From ZAX-1 sp046533095 (lineage in GTDB: Bacteria > Bacillota > Clostridia > Lachnospirales > Lachnospiraceae), in contig JAJQRA010000023.1 of assembly GCA_046533095.1 (NCBI GenBank), positions 248,001 to 312,000 on the forward strand: a DNA stretch of 64,000 nt. The letters are read 5' to 3'. The notes beneath the pieces are model-generated. The model did not search any database and was not told the origin of the DNA. It worked only from the letters and a program-made list of their open reading frames with translations. Position numbers and translations under genes: made by a program. Below, one piece after another: positions 51,895 to 60,312 of the stretch (positions are counted from its first letter, which is position 1; each line of letters starts with the position of its first letter).

Positions 51895-52971
51895 CTATTG
51901 GTTTGGCGTTAACACGTTTGCCTGTTCCTCCCCCCTCATAACACGAAGGATTCCTTGTGCAAGAGATTCCATTTCGTTTTCACCCGGGATGAGCTCAATG
52001 GGTGCCAAAAATCCTACCCGCTCGCTCACCCAATCCGTAAATCTTTTCGAATACGCCAGGCCACCTGTTAGGATAATGTAATCAATCTTTCCATACGCAG
52101 ATGGAGCAATTTTTGCGATATTTTTAGCCACTGCCAACGCCATTGCCTCGAAAACTAATTTTGCCTCCTCATTCCCATCTTGTATCATAGCTTCCACTTC
52201 ACGCATATCGGCAGTTCCAAAATAAGAAACCATGCCCCCTCTCCTTTGCAGCTGCTTCATCATCTCCTCTTTGGTATCTTTTTTGCCGTATACCATATTT
52301 ACAACTGCATAGCTTGGCAAACCGCCTGCTCGTTCTGGAGAAAAAGGCCCTTCCCCATCCATAATAACATCCACTATTTTTCCACCGCTATGAAGGTTGA
52401 TTGTGATCCCGCCACCTAAATGTGCCACAATAATATTGGTGTCCTGATATGAAATCTGCTTTTCTCTGCAAAGTTTTAATGCCGCTGCCCGCGTATTTAA
52501 ATTATGCCCTCTCGACTGTCTTCGCATACCTTTTAATCCGGTAATGATATTAATCGGCGACATTTCATCTACCGTAATCGCATCGTAGGTATATGCTTTC
52601 ACTCCGATTTCTTTTGCAAAGTCCAATGCAATTGCCGCCCCTACGTTTGAAGCATGTTGATCCTGGGCGTGATAGTGCAGGCAATCTACCATATAGTCAT
52701 TTACTTCATAGGCACCCGTGCAAACCGGTGGCATCGCGCCGCCCCTTGATGCAATCCCATCTATAGAATCTAATGTATCGCCATGCTTTTCCATGCATTC
52801 TTGAATGAGGTTTTTTCGCATATCCAATTGGTCAAACACGGTCCGATACTTTTGAATTTCTTCCAGGCTGTGGCTGATACTTTCCACCCATTTTGCCTGC
52901 TCCCCTTCATAAACTGCTACTTTTGTAGAAGTGGAGCCCGGATTAATTACCAACAATTTTTCTTTCTTCAT
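51895..52971 (-). CDS. buk: Butyrate kinase
   Basis: A 358-residue acetokinase-family kinase. LLVINPGSTSTKVAVYE is the N-terminal phosphate-binding loop, AHLGGGITINLHSGGKIVDV the second, and ILTGGLAYSKRFTDWV the adenosine region. It makes ATP and a short-chain acid (butyrate, isobutyrate or isovalerate) from the acyl phosphate. AAAGGAG is spaced for the ATG at 52971; an in-frame ATG at 52992 lacks one. It overlaps the Ptb stop by four bases, the classical Ptb-Buk pair. Confidence 0.94.
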   Translation of the reverse strand: MKKEKLLVINPGSTSTKVAVYEGEQAKWVESISHSLEEIQKYRTVFDQLDMRKNLIQECMEKHGDTLDSIDGIASRGGAMPPVCTGAYEVNDYMVDCLHYHAQDQHASNVGAAIALDFAKEIGVKAYTYDAITVDEMSPINIITGLKGMRRQSRGHNLNTRAAALKLCREKQISYQDTNIIVAHLGGGITINLHSGGKIVDVIMDGEGPFSPERAGGLPSYAVVNMVYGKKDTKEEMMKQLQRRGGMVSYFGTADMREVEAMIQDGNEEAKLVFEAMALAVAKNIAKIAPSAYGKIDYIILTGGLAYSKRFTDWVSERVGFLAPIELIPGENEMESLAQGILRVMRGEEQANVLTPNQ

Positions 52972-53909
52972 TCTACGCTCCTTTTTATGCAATCCGCATG
53001 GCTTTCCTTTGCCGCCGCTGCCGAAATTACAATGGACAAATATTTTTCTTCTGCGGAGGATCCTCTAGAGGTCAATACAATCGGACATTTTGCGCCCACG
53101 ATAAATCCCGCCATCCTTGCTTTGCAGGTACAGGCCAACATTTTCCCCATAATATTTCCGGCATGAATATTCGGAGCCACAAGCACGTCTACGTCTCCCG
53201 CGATTTTACTGTTCAAGCCTTTTACCTCTGCGATTCCTTGATCAACGGCACAGTCGTAGGAAATTGGCCCCTCTATGATGCAGCCCGTGATTTTGCCCTG
53301 CCGGTTCATCTCTTGAAGGGCGTTCGCATCCACCGTTTCCGGCATCTTCGGATTCAGTTTTTCGACACAGGCAAGCACGCCCACTTTCGGGCATTCATAC
53401 CCCATGTCGCGCAATGTTCCTGCCGTATTTTCAATAATCGCTTTTTTTTGCTCCAGTGTAGGATACGTAACCATTCCGCCGTCTACAGGCAACAAAAGCT
53501 TGTGATAGTTCGGGGTATCAAACATGGTAAAATGCGACATAACATCGCCTTTGCCAAGTCCGTTTTCCTTATTTACAACCGCTTTTAAAATAACGCCGGT
53601 ATCAACCTTTCCTTTCATCAGGAAATCTGCTTTTCCCTCCCTTACCAGTGCAACCGCCTTTTCACAGGCTTTTGGCAAATCCGCTACATCATAGATGTCG
53701 CCTGCTGGAACCGTTTCGCCCATCTGGGCTAAAATTTCCTCAATCACAGCCTTGTCCCCTACCAAGACGGGTTCAATAATCCCCTCTTTTCTGGCATGGA
53801 TTACCGCATCTAAGGTATGCTCGTCCCCTGCAGCTGCGACTGCCATTCGTTTCCGGTCGGGCGCACCTTTTACTTTTTCAATCAATTCCTCAAAATTGTG
53901 GTATACCAT
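52968..53909 (-). CDS. ptb: Phosphate butyryltransferase
   Basis: A 313-residue phosphotransacylase. KADFLMKGKVDTGVILKAVV is the active region, and VAPNIHAGNIMGKMLACTCK and CPIVLTSRGSSAEEKYLSIV are the conserved C-terminal blocks of the Ptb/Pta group. It swaps CoA for phosphate on a four- or five-carbon acyl-CoA; Buk then makes ATP. The two genes overlap by four bases. With the upstream oxidoreductase genes it gives a 2-oxoacid to carboxylate route. Confidence 0.94.
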   Translation of the reverse strand: MVYHNFEELIEKVKGAPDRKRMAVAAAGDEHTLDAVIHARKEGIIEPVLVGDKAVIEEILAQMGETVPAGDIYDVADLPKACEKAVALVREGKADFLMKGKVDTGVILKAVVNKENGLGKGDVMSHFTMFDTPNYHKLLLPVDGGMVTYPTLEQKKAIIENTAGTLRDMGYECPKVGVLACVEKLNPKMPETVDANALQEMNRQGKITGCIIEGPISYDCAVDQGIAEVKGLNSKIAGDVDVLVAPNIHAGNIMGKMLACTCKARMAGFIVGAKCPIVLTSRGSSAEEKYLSIVISAAAAKESHADCIKRSVE

Positions 53910-53946
53910 ACAAACCTCCCTCGTATCATAAGTTTATAGCCTTTTC

Positions 53947-54492
53947 CTATCTTTGGCTTTTCCCCAATTCCAGTCCCTTTTCAAATGCCGCTTTATTTAG
54001 CGGGAGTAGTTTCGGTTTTTTCCCCAGTTTATGTTCAATGGTATCCCATACGACTTTTGGTGCAACGACATTGGTGTATCCAACATATACGCCAAGCATG
54101 ATAACGTTTAGCACTTTCGCATTGCCCATTTGCAAAGCCAGCTCCGTGACCGGGGTTTTCACCAGTGTAACGTCATCCCTGCCGATTTCATCCGATACGA
54201 TCGAGCTGTTGATAAACAGGGTTCCACCCGGCTTTAGCGTATGGATAAACCGGCTAAGCGATGGCCCGTTCATCACGATCAGATCATCCATCACGGACCC
54301 TAAGGGGGCTCCAATGGGGTCGTCCGAAATCACGACAAAGCAGTTCGCCGTCCCGCCACGCTGTTCTGCACCATAGGATGGGAAAAACGTAACATTCTTA
54401 TCGGTGGAATCGCAGGTGGCTGATGCTAGAAACTTTCCAAGGGTCATCACGCCCTGCCCTCCAAATCCTGCAACACATAAATTCGTTTCCAT
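53947..54492 (-). CDS. 2-oxoacid:ferredoxin oxidoreductase gamma subunit
   Basis: A 181-residue subunit of the POR/VOR/KOR family. VAGFGGQGVMTLGKFLASAT is the starting GGQGV motif, PSYGAEQRGGTANCFVVISD the conserved mid-block, and GGTLFINSSIV a later strand. It joins alpha and beta subunits to bind CoA and shuttle electrons. The gene order ferredoxin, alpha, beta, gamma is that of 3-methyl-2-oxobutanoate oxidoreductases. Specificity for branched-chain or aromatic 2-oxoacids is not fixed by sequence. Confidence 0.88.
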   Translation of the reverse strand: METNLCVAGFGGQGVMTLGKFLASATCDSTDKNVTFFPSYGAEQRGGTANCFVVISDDPIGAPLGSVMDDLIVMNGPSLSRFIHTLKPGGTLFINSSIVSDEIGRDDVTLVKTPVTELALQMGNAKVLNVIMLGVYVGYTNVVAPKVVWDTIEHKLGKKPKLLPLNKAAFEKGLELGKSQR

Positions 54493-54597
54493 AATCTACC
54501 TCATTTCTGCACATTTCTTTGACATCTTATTTTTTACAAATGTAGTATATAATCAATTTATGCCGAATTTCTTCTATCCTTTAACACTTCCTTTAAC

Positions 54598-55335
54598 CTA
54601 TCTGTCTCGAAATACGCCAAGTGGAAATTCCGGGAGCATCTTCTCTTCTATATATTCCAATGATTTCATCGCATCCAGCCCCCAGTTCGTTGGACATCCG
54701 GTTACAATCTCCACGATGGAAAACCCTTTTCCATCCACTTGGTTTTGGAATGCTTTTTGTATTGCTTTCTTGGTTTTTACAACATTTGCCGGCGTGTTGC
54801 AGCTGGTTCTTTCTATGTATACCGGAGTGGTTAGTTGATCTAGTATCTCACACATATGCATGGGGTAGCCATGCTCTTTTACGTCCCTTCCTTTCGGTGC
54901 GGTCGTTGCTTTCATCCCGACTAAAGTGGTGGGTGCCATCTGCCCTCCGGTCATCCCATAAATGCCGTTGTTGATAAATATAACCGTAAAATTTTCCCCG
55001 CGGTTCGCTGCCGATATGGATTCCGCCAATCCAATAGCGGCAAAATCTCCATCCCCCTGATAGGTAAATACCAGGCTTTCGGGATTGCTTCTCTTGATGC
55101 CGGTTGCCACTGCACATGCGCGTCCATGGGGCGAGGTAATATTGTCGTAGGCAATATAATCCATATGGAGCCCGCAACAGCCAATGCCCAATGTACAGAC
55201 CGCTTTTTCCACCAGATCCATCTCTTCTAATACTTCCCCTATCAGCTTTATCACTGTTCCATGCATACAGCCGGGACAAAATCCGGAAACCTTGTCTTCT
55301 TGAATTGTCTTTGTCCTTGCATAAATCTGTTCCAT
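54598..55335 (-). CDS. 2-oxoacid:ferredoxin oxidoreductase beta subunit (TPP)
   Basis: A 245-residue thiamine-pyrophosphate subunit. FCPGCMHGTVIKLIGEV opens the gene, the TPP-Mg motif is YQGDGDFAAIGLAESI, and INNGIYGMTGGQMAPTTL is the second half. TGGQMAPTTL is common in VOR-type enzymes (branched-chain 2-oxoacids). It decarboxylates the 2-oxoacid and passes electrons to the ferredoxin subunit. GGAGGG precedes the ATG at 55335. Complete and in frame. Confidence 0.9.
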   Translation of the reverse strand: MEQIYARTKTIQEDKVSGFCPGCMHGTVIKLIGEVLEEMDLVEKAVCTLGIGCCGLHMDYIAYDNITSPHGRACAVATGIKRSNPESLVFTYQGDGDFAAIGLAESISAANRGENFTVIFINNGIYGMTGGQMAPTTLVGMKATTAPKGRDVKEHGYPMHMCEILDQLTTPVYIERTSCNTPANVVKTKKAIQKAFQNQVDGKGFSIVEIVTGCPTNWGLDAMKSLEYIEEKMLPEFPLGVFRDR

Positions 55336-55443
55336 TTAAAGCCCTCCAATTTCATCAAATATAAACGCCTCTCGTTGCCGGAAGTACCCATTGACCCTAT
55401 CAAATGAACGATTCCATCGTACTTCCTGTGCATTGCCAGGAGT

Positions 55444-56523
55444 CTAAATCGTTGCCAAATTCTTCACCGCTTCCACTATCATTTCCCTGCTCATAATATT
55501 TCCACCGGAACATAGGCAGGTTTTAATTGGGCATCTGTCTTTCACCCCTGCTGCGACATCCTGTATAAACTGTGCCGGAATGGACATTTCCACATCCAAA
55601 ACCGCTTTTACCCGCCCATAATCTAGGTGGCTGATTGATTCATATGGAAATGGGTGAACCGTAATCGGTCGGATAAGCCCCACTTTCACACCGTCTTTGC
55701 GAAGCAGATCGATTGCCGATTTTGCAATCCTTGCAGAAATTCCATATGCGGCGATTACAATCTTCGCATCGTCTAGCAGATATTCTTCTACCTGTATCTC
55801 TTTTTCCCACGATTGATACAAAGCCGCCGCCTCTTCATTGGCTCTTTGCATATCGCTGTTTTGCCAGTGTCCCGGTTCTATCCATGAACGGTGTGCATAA
55901 TCCAGCTTATGTCCCACACAAGCCCATGGCTTCTTCGCTTCTTTCATGGCTTTGACCTCTTCTTCGCTCCTCATTTTTGGAAGCTCCACCGGCTCCATCA
56001 CGGTTCCAATGACGCCGTCAGCCAAAATCAACACCGGATTCCTATCCCGGTCTGCGTAGTCAAAGGCCTTGTATGTCATATCCACCGCCTCCTGAACGGT
56101 CGATGGGGCAAATACCATCATTTCAAATCCGCCATTGCCGGAGGCTTTCGTTGCCTGCAGATAATCCATCTGTGCCGGCTGGATAGCTCCTACTCCCGGT
56201 CCCCCCCTTGAAATATTGGCATACACCATCGGTATCCTAGCCGACGCACAATAGGAAATCCCTTCGCTTTTTAGCGAAATGCCGGGGCTTGATGAAGATG
56301 TCATCGCTCGCGTACCTGCCGACGCCGCCCCATATACCATACTAATAGATGCAACCTCTGATTCGCCTTGTACAAACGTACCCCCCACTTGTGGCAGCCT
56401 TCTTGCGAAATACTCCGGAATCTCATTTTGTGGCGTGATCGGATATCCGGCGAAAAACCGGCATCCGGCCCTTACGGCCGCCTCAGCGATTGCCTCGCAG
56501 CCTTTCATAAACTCTCTAGACAT
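55444..56523 (-). CDS. 2-oxoacid:ferredoxin oxidoreductase alpha subunit
   Basis: A 359-residue subunit. AGCRFFAGYPITPQNEIPEY is the N-terminal transketolase-like PP region, FVQGESEVASISMVYGAASA and TRAMTSSSSPGISLKSEGIS follow, typical of KorA/VorA. The late CLCSGGNIMSREMIVEAV block ends the fold. GGGAGG is spaced for the ATG at 56523; a longer frame to 56601 lacks a site. With beta, gamma and ferredoxin subunits it gives an oxygen-sensitive acyl-CoA-forming enzyme. Confidence 0.91.
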   Translation of the reverse strand: MSREFMKGCEAIAEAAVRAGCRFFAGYPITPQNEIPEYFARRLPQVGGTFVQGESEVASISMVYGAASAGTRAMTSSSSPGISLKSEGISYCASARIPMVYANISRGGPGVGAIQPAQMDYLQATKASGNGGFEMMVFAPSTVQEAVDMTYKAFDYADRDRNPVLILADGVIGTVMEPVELPKMRSEEEVKAMKEAKKPWACVGHKLDYAHRSWIEPGHWQNSDMQRANEEAAALYQSWEKEIQVEEYLLDDAKIVIAAYGISARIAKSAIDLLRKDGVKVGLIRPITVHPFPYESISHLDYGRVKAVLDVEMSIPAQFIQDVAAGVKDRCPIKTCLCSGGNIMSREMIVEAVKNLATI

Positions 56524-56537
56524 TCCCTTTTTCCTCC

Positions 56538-56741
56538 CTATTTGTATATTTCGATTGCGCCATCCGGGCATATACGTGCACACATGCAACATGCAATACA
56601 CGCTTGCATGTTCACCGGATCTACATACTCATACCCTTTTGAATTTACCTTTTCCCCTACCGCCAATACATGTTTCGGGCAAAACCTGATACAATACCCA
56701 CAGCTTTTGCACCGCTCTGCCACGATCTTTACCTCTGCCAT
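56538..56741 (-). CDS. Ferredoxin-type delta subunit, 2[4Fe-4S]
   Basis: A 67-residue protein with two four-Cys motifs, CKSCGYCIRFCPKHV and CIACCMCARICPDGA, each a [4Fe-4S] site. It is the electron acceptor subunit (VorD/KorD) of the oxidoreductase encoded just downstream, 14 bases before the alpha start. AAAGGAGG precedes the ATG at 56741. The frame opens 72 bases further upstream, overlapping the P-loop gene, but lacks a ribosome site there. Confidence 0.92.
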   Translation of the reverse strand: MAEVKIVAERCKSCGYCIRFCPKHVLAVGEKVNSKGYEYVDPVNMQACIACCMCARICPDGAIEIYK

Positions 56742-56791
56742 TTCAAAAATCCTCCTTTCAAACATGATATCTATGATCAGCTTTTGTCTGC

Positions 56792-57493
56792 TTAAGCCTC
56801 TTTTGCCAGCCACGGATACGTCAAATACAGGTGCAGTGGCATAAGCTCCATGTCAATTTCCTGCTTTGCTTCTTCGTACAGTTCCTCTCTAATGCATGTA
56901 AAGTCCATGAGCCGATAGGGGCTGGTCAGTTCCCTCATACGCAAAAAGCCCTCTTGCGCTTCTTTTAGCGTCGTCGTATATCCAAAATTCGGATTGTTAA
57001 TCAGGTGCAGCTCTTCTACCTTTACATGGGCAGAAGAAAGAATCTCCCCCAACGTTTCATCAATATGCAGGATGTCGTCAGACCATGGACGAAATGCGTT
57101 GAGCACATAATATATAACCGTTTTGTCCCGATTTATACCGGACATCACCCCACCAATTGCCCTTGCCCCGATGTGGTCGCCCCCTACGTCCATCACCACA
57201 TAGCAATCCTTATTTTTTAACAGTTCCTTAGTCCCTCCAACCAGCGTAGGTGCATCCATAAACTGCTCTTCGTAGTGGACAATAATGCCTATTTTCTCTA
57301 ATTGCCCACCTAAGTCCCTAGAACGAAACAGCGGTTTGGTCATGTCCATATCAAAGAAATGCACCGGTTTTTCTTGCTCTTTTAAGATGTAATTTGTAAA
57401 ATTGACTGCAATTTCACTTTTTCCACTTCCCGCCCCGCCTATGAAAATAAAATTGTTTTTCCCATCGTTGATCAATGTTTTGATAGAATCCAT
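56792..57493 (-). CDS. P-loop ATPase of unknown function
   Basis: A 233-residue NTP-binding protein. FIFIGGAGSGKSEIAVNFTN is the Walker A loop near residue 15-25, HFFDMDMTKPLFRSRDLGGQ is a second conserved block, and KDCYVVMDVGGDHIGARAIG the Walker B-like Asp with GGD. It resembles the MobB/CobQ group of GTPases or ATPases. It is the first gene after the promoter and lies right before the oxidoreductase genes, so it may help to mature the complex or a cofactor. The role is inferred. Confidence 0.75.
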   Translation of the reverse strand: MDSIKTLINDGKNNFIFIGGAGSGKSEIAVNFTNYILKEQEKPVHFFDMDMTKPLFRSRDLGGQLEKIGIIVHYEEQFMDAPTLVGGTKELLKNKDCYVVMDVGGDHIGARAIGGVMSGINRDKTVIYYVLNAFRPWSDDILHIDETLGEILSSAHVKVEELHLINNPNFGYTTTLKEAQEGFLRMRELTSPYRLMDFTCIREELYEEAKQEIDMELMPLHLYLTYPWLAKEA

Positions 57494-57516
57494 TTTTCCT
57501 CCTGCAATGCCTATGC

Positions 57517-57522
57517 ATTATA
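57517..57522 (-). promoter_or_regulatory. -10 box of the oxidoreductase/catabolic operon
   Basis: TATAAT lies about 25 bases before the P-loop start. The hexamer 17 bases upstream is poor, as expected for an activator-dependent promoter, and ATGCCTATGCAT just downstream is a short inverted repeat. The LysR gene upstream may supply the activator. Confidence 0.6.
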
Positions 57523-57652
57523 TCAGTTGAACGTTCCTGCTCTATTGTGTTGGCCGTCATTATGTATATATTCATTTTAACTACTTGCAAACGGTTTGTA
57601 CACTATCCATATATTCATATGTGGCATAACAAATTGGTTATATCCAACAAAA

Positions 57653-57696
57653 AAAGCACCGATATGGTTTTTGATATTCGCCATAACAGGTGCTTT
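57653..57696 (-). terminator. Terminator after the LysR gene
   Basis: AAAGCACC pairs with GGTGCTTT, with an inner TATGG/CCATA stem, followed on the minus strand by a run of seven T. It lies 46 bases past the LysR stop and separates it from the P-loop gene. Confidence 0.85.
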
Positions 57697-57741
57697 GAAA
57701 TCATTTTATTTAATTTTGCAACAGCTTCTAGTGTCCGTATG

Positions 57742-58650
57742 CTAGTCCGAATAAAATTTACGATTTCCATCGGGATCAAAGATAGCGGCAAGTTCCTGCA
57801 AAAACAGTGGCAGTGCAGTGTTTGTCTTGTTACGCCGCCATACTGCGGAGATTGCATGATTGGTATCTAGGGGAATATGCCGAAATACTTCTCTGCCTGT
57901 TTTTGCCGCCCACGAATCTACAATTGCCACGCCAAATCCATTTAAAACATTCATGAACAATGCTTCATTACTCTTAACTGACCTTATTTTGGGAATAAAA
58001 CCGTAAGGATCGCAAAAGCTTTTTACCAACTCCACAATAGAAGCAATTTTTTCCGGCAAAGTCACAAAAAACAGTTCATCTTTAAAATCAAGCGGGCTTA
58101 ACGTTGTATGGCGCGCAAGCGGATGTGCCTCCGAGTAAATAAGCACCCTGGGTACTTCTGTAAAGCGGTAATGTTCCATTGTTGGAAGATCTATCACACT
58201 CGTGTGAAGTGTAATGCCGATGTCAATTTCATTATCACTTAACGCCGGAATAATTTCGTGGAACTCATAATTTTCTATATGCATTTGTATCTTGATCCCT
58301 TTTACCACCATATTCGCAACTAGATCAGGCAAAAAATCAGACAACGTCCATCCGCTGCCAATACCAAGGCGTAAACAGATCTCTTTATTTACCTGGAACC
58401 CTCTTGCCTGTTGCGTCACTAAATGCAAATCTTGTCGTTGCCGCTTGAAATAATCTGCAAAAAGAATCCCGGCATTGGTCAGGCTCATCAAATTATGTTT
58501 CCGTTCAAACAAGATAGCTCCAATTTCTTCTTCCATCGCTGAGATTTGCTTGCTTACAGCCGGTTGAGAAACATAATTTTCATTTGCAGTCTTTGTAAAG
58601 CTAAGATTTTCAGCCGCCGCTAAAAAATACGCTATTTGCAAATCATTCAT
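57742..58650 (-). CDS. LysR-family transcriptional regulator
   Basis: A 302-residue regulator. Residues 1-60 hold the winged helix (FLAAAENLSFTKTANENYVS, then PAVSKQISAMEEEIGAILFE), the rest is the effector domain with LRLGIGSGWTLSDFLPDLVA and NEIDIGITLHTSVIDLPTME. It lies between the Liv importer and the P-loop/oxidoreductase genes, all on the minus strand, so it is the obvious controller of both. The effector is probably the pathway substrate. The end of another LysR gene lies at the right edge. Confidence 0.9.
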   Translation of the reverse strand: MNDLQIAYFLAAAENLSFTKTANENYVSQPAVSKQISAMEEEIGAILFERKHNLMSLTNAGILFADYFKRQRQDLHLVTQQARGFQVNKEICLRLGIGSGWTLSDFLPDLVANMVVKGIKIQMHIENYEFHEIIPALSDNEIDIGITLHTSVIDLPTMEHYRFTEVPRVLIYSEAHPLARHTTLSPLDFKDELFFVTLPEKIASIVELVKSFCDPYGFIPKIRSVKSNEALFMNVLNGFGVAIVDSWAAKTGREVFRHIPLDTNHAISAVWRRNKTNTALPLFLQELAAIFDPDGNRKFYSD

Positions 58651-58832
58651 AAAAATCCTCCCATCGACCTATGTTCGGCATTTCAAACTTTGCCTTTACA
58701 TTTTGATATTTCTTCTTTTGCCATATCTTTTTCTAGGTCAATTATATCACAGGACTATACGTTTGTACAACAGGCTGCTCCCTATTATCGTTGTTTCTTT
58801 CTCGCTCATGATTTTATTTTCATAATATAAAG

Positions 58833-58873
58833 AAGCTTGCAAATCCTCAAAATTTCGAGGTCTTTGCAAGCTT
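58833..58873 (-). terminator. Hairpin between LivJ and LysR genes
   Basis: AAGCTTGCAAA and TTTGCAAGCTT are perfect 11-base arms with an inner CCTC/GAGG pair, followed by a T-rich stretch on the minus strand. Confidence 0.8.
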
Positions 58874-58918
58874 TTGGCTAAAATTAATTATTGTTCAGAC
58901 GTAGTGCATTACCTAACA

Positions 58919-60199
58919 TCAATCGATGCGGACGTAGTCATTGTCTTTTATCTGGAATACATGAGGTGAAGCAATTTTTTCACCATTCACATTCTGAAAT
59001 TTCCCTTGAAGATAGTCATATTCCTTTGAATTGTATAAGTACTCTGCAATGGCATCGCGCTCTTCCTGTCTTTTTTTAGGATCGCCGGTAATCTTTAGGG
59101 TTTCAAATGCCTCTTTTACAGACATGACTGCTTCATAATAATTGGCGGCGGTGTTTGTAGATGGAATTTGACCATCATTGTCCGCCTTATATGCTTCCAC
59201 AAAGGTATTCCATTTATCGGAGGGATACGCAGGGTCAATCTTATTCCAAATATAGACATCTTCAAGCGAACCATCGGCAAGTTCAAACAAGTTAGGGGCT
59301 ATAGACGAAAAACCTCCCATTATTTGGCGACCTTCGGTTATCCCTCGATTTCTCAATTCTTGTACAGCACGCACAAATTCTTCTGTACGCAAACATACAA
59401 AGTACGCATCTGCCTCATATCCAAGCGCCTTTACCACCGAAGGCCCAAGGTCAAGCTGTCCGGCTGTAACTTCGATAGCTCCTACGATTTCTTTCCCTTC
59501 TTTTTCAAGATAGCTTTTTGTAAGCTCATACTCTGCTGCCGAGGAGTTGTCTGCCGGATAATAGAACATGACAATCTTCTGAAAATTTTCTTTTGTCGCC
59601 CATTTTACTGCCGCATCAGCCGTTCCTTTTTCAGAGTCCGTCATATATGCTATCGCATAAGGAGCATACTTTTCTCTAACGCTTTCGGTTGTTGCAGCGG
59701 CAAGGATTGGAACCTTTGCTTCGCTGGCAACCTGTCCACCTGCATCTGTACTCGGTGCATCCATGGGCCCAAATACGATAAGGGCATCATCGACTACTGC
59801 GCTCATTTCCTGGACTGCCTTTGCGGTATCAAATGCCGTATCGCGTACCGTAAGTTTTACAGGAACACCGCGAATCCCACCCTGTTCATTGATTTCCTTG
59901 ACCGCATATTGTGCGCCCCATTCCGCGGGCAAACCCGCAAATGCAACACTGCCTGTCAAGATAGTAAGCATTGGGAACTCCCACTCAGATACAGCTACGG
60001 GCGCTTCGCCGTCGCTCGTATCCGACTGTTCACTTGATTCCTCTGATTGTGGTGAATCATCGCTTGTCGTCGTTGATTGATCATCAGTTTCTGTAGACGG
60101 TTGGCCGTCGCTATTGCTGCTTCCACAGCCGGCAAGTGTTGCAAACACCATAGCGCAAACAAGTGACATTGACAAAACACGTTTAAAATTTCTTTTCAT
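58919..60199 (-). CDS. Branched-chain amino acid-type substrate-binding lipoprotein
   Basis: A 426-residue LivJ-like binding protein. VLSMSLVCAMVFATLAGC ends at a lipobox Cys, followed by a Ser/Glu/Asp/Thr-rich linker and the PBP1 fold with LTGSVAFAGLPAEWGAQYAV and NEQGGIRGVPVKLTVRDTAF. The GGIRGxPV motif is typical. It hands an amino acid, or in some homologues an aromatic acid, to LivHM. GGAGG precedes the ATG at 60199; an in-frame extension to 60277 lacks a site. Confidence 0.9.
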   Translation of the reverse strand: MKRNFKRVLSMSLVCAMVFATLAGCGSSNSDGQPSTETDDQSTTTSDDSPQSEESSEQSDTSDGEAPVAVSEWEFPMLTILTGSVAFAGLPAEWGAQYAVKEINEQGGIRGVPVKLTVRDTAFDTAKAVQEMSAVVDDALIVFGPMDAPSTDAGGQVASEAKVPILAAATTESVREKYAPYAIAYMTDSEKGTADAAVKWATKENFQKIVMFYYPADNSSAAEYELTKSYLEKEGKEIVGAIEVTAGQLDLGPSVVKALGYEADAYFVCLRTEEFVRAVQELRNRGITEGRQIMGGFSSIAPNLFELADGSLEDVYIWNKIDPAYPSDKWNTFVEAYKADNDGQIPSTNTAANYYEAVMSVKEAFETLKITGDPKKRQEERDAIAEYLYNSKEYDYLQGKFQNVNGEKIASPHVFQIKDNDYVRID

Positions 60200-60312
60200 T
60201 GAATAAATCCTCCTTTGTGGTGTGTATTGGTTTACGTACAATCCTATCCATAAAATATCCTCTTTTGTCTCTTCCAAGACGTAATTTCTTTTTGGATAGG
60301 CCTTTGCTGATT

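Noticed and set aside
59168..60080. Plus-strand frames opposite the LivJ gene
   Set aside because: They mirror the binding-protein gene, with biased Cys/Arg/Ile text and no start signals.
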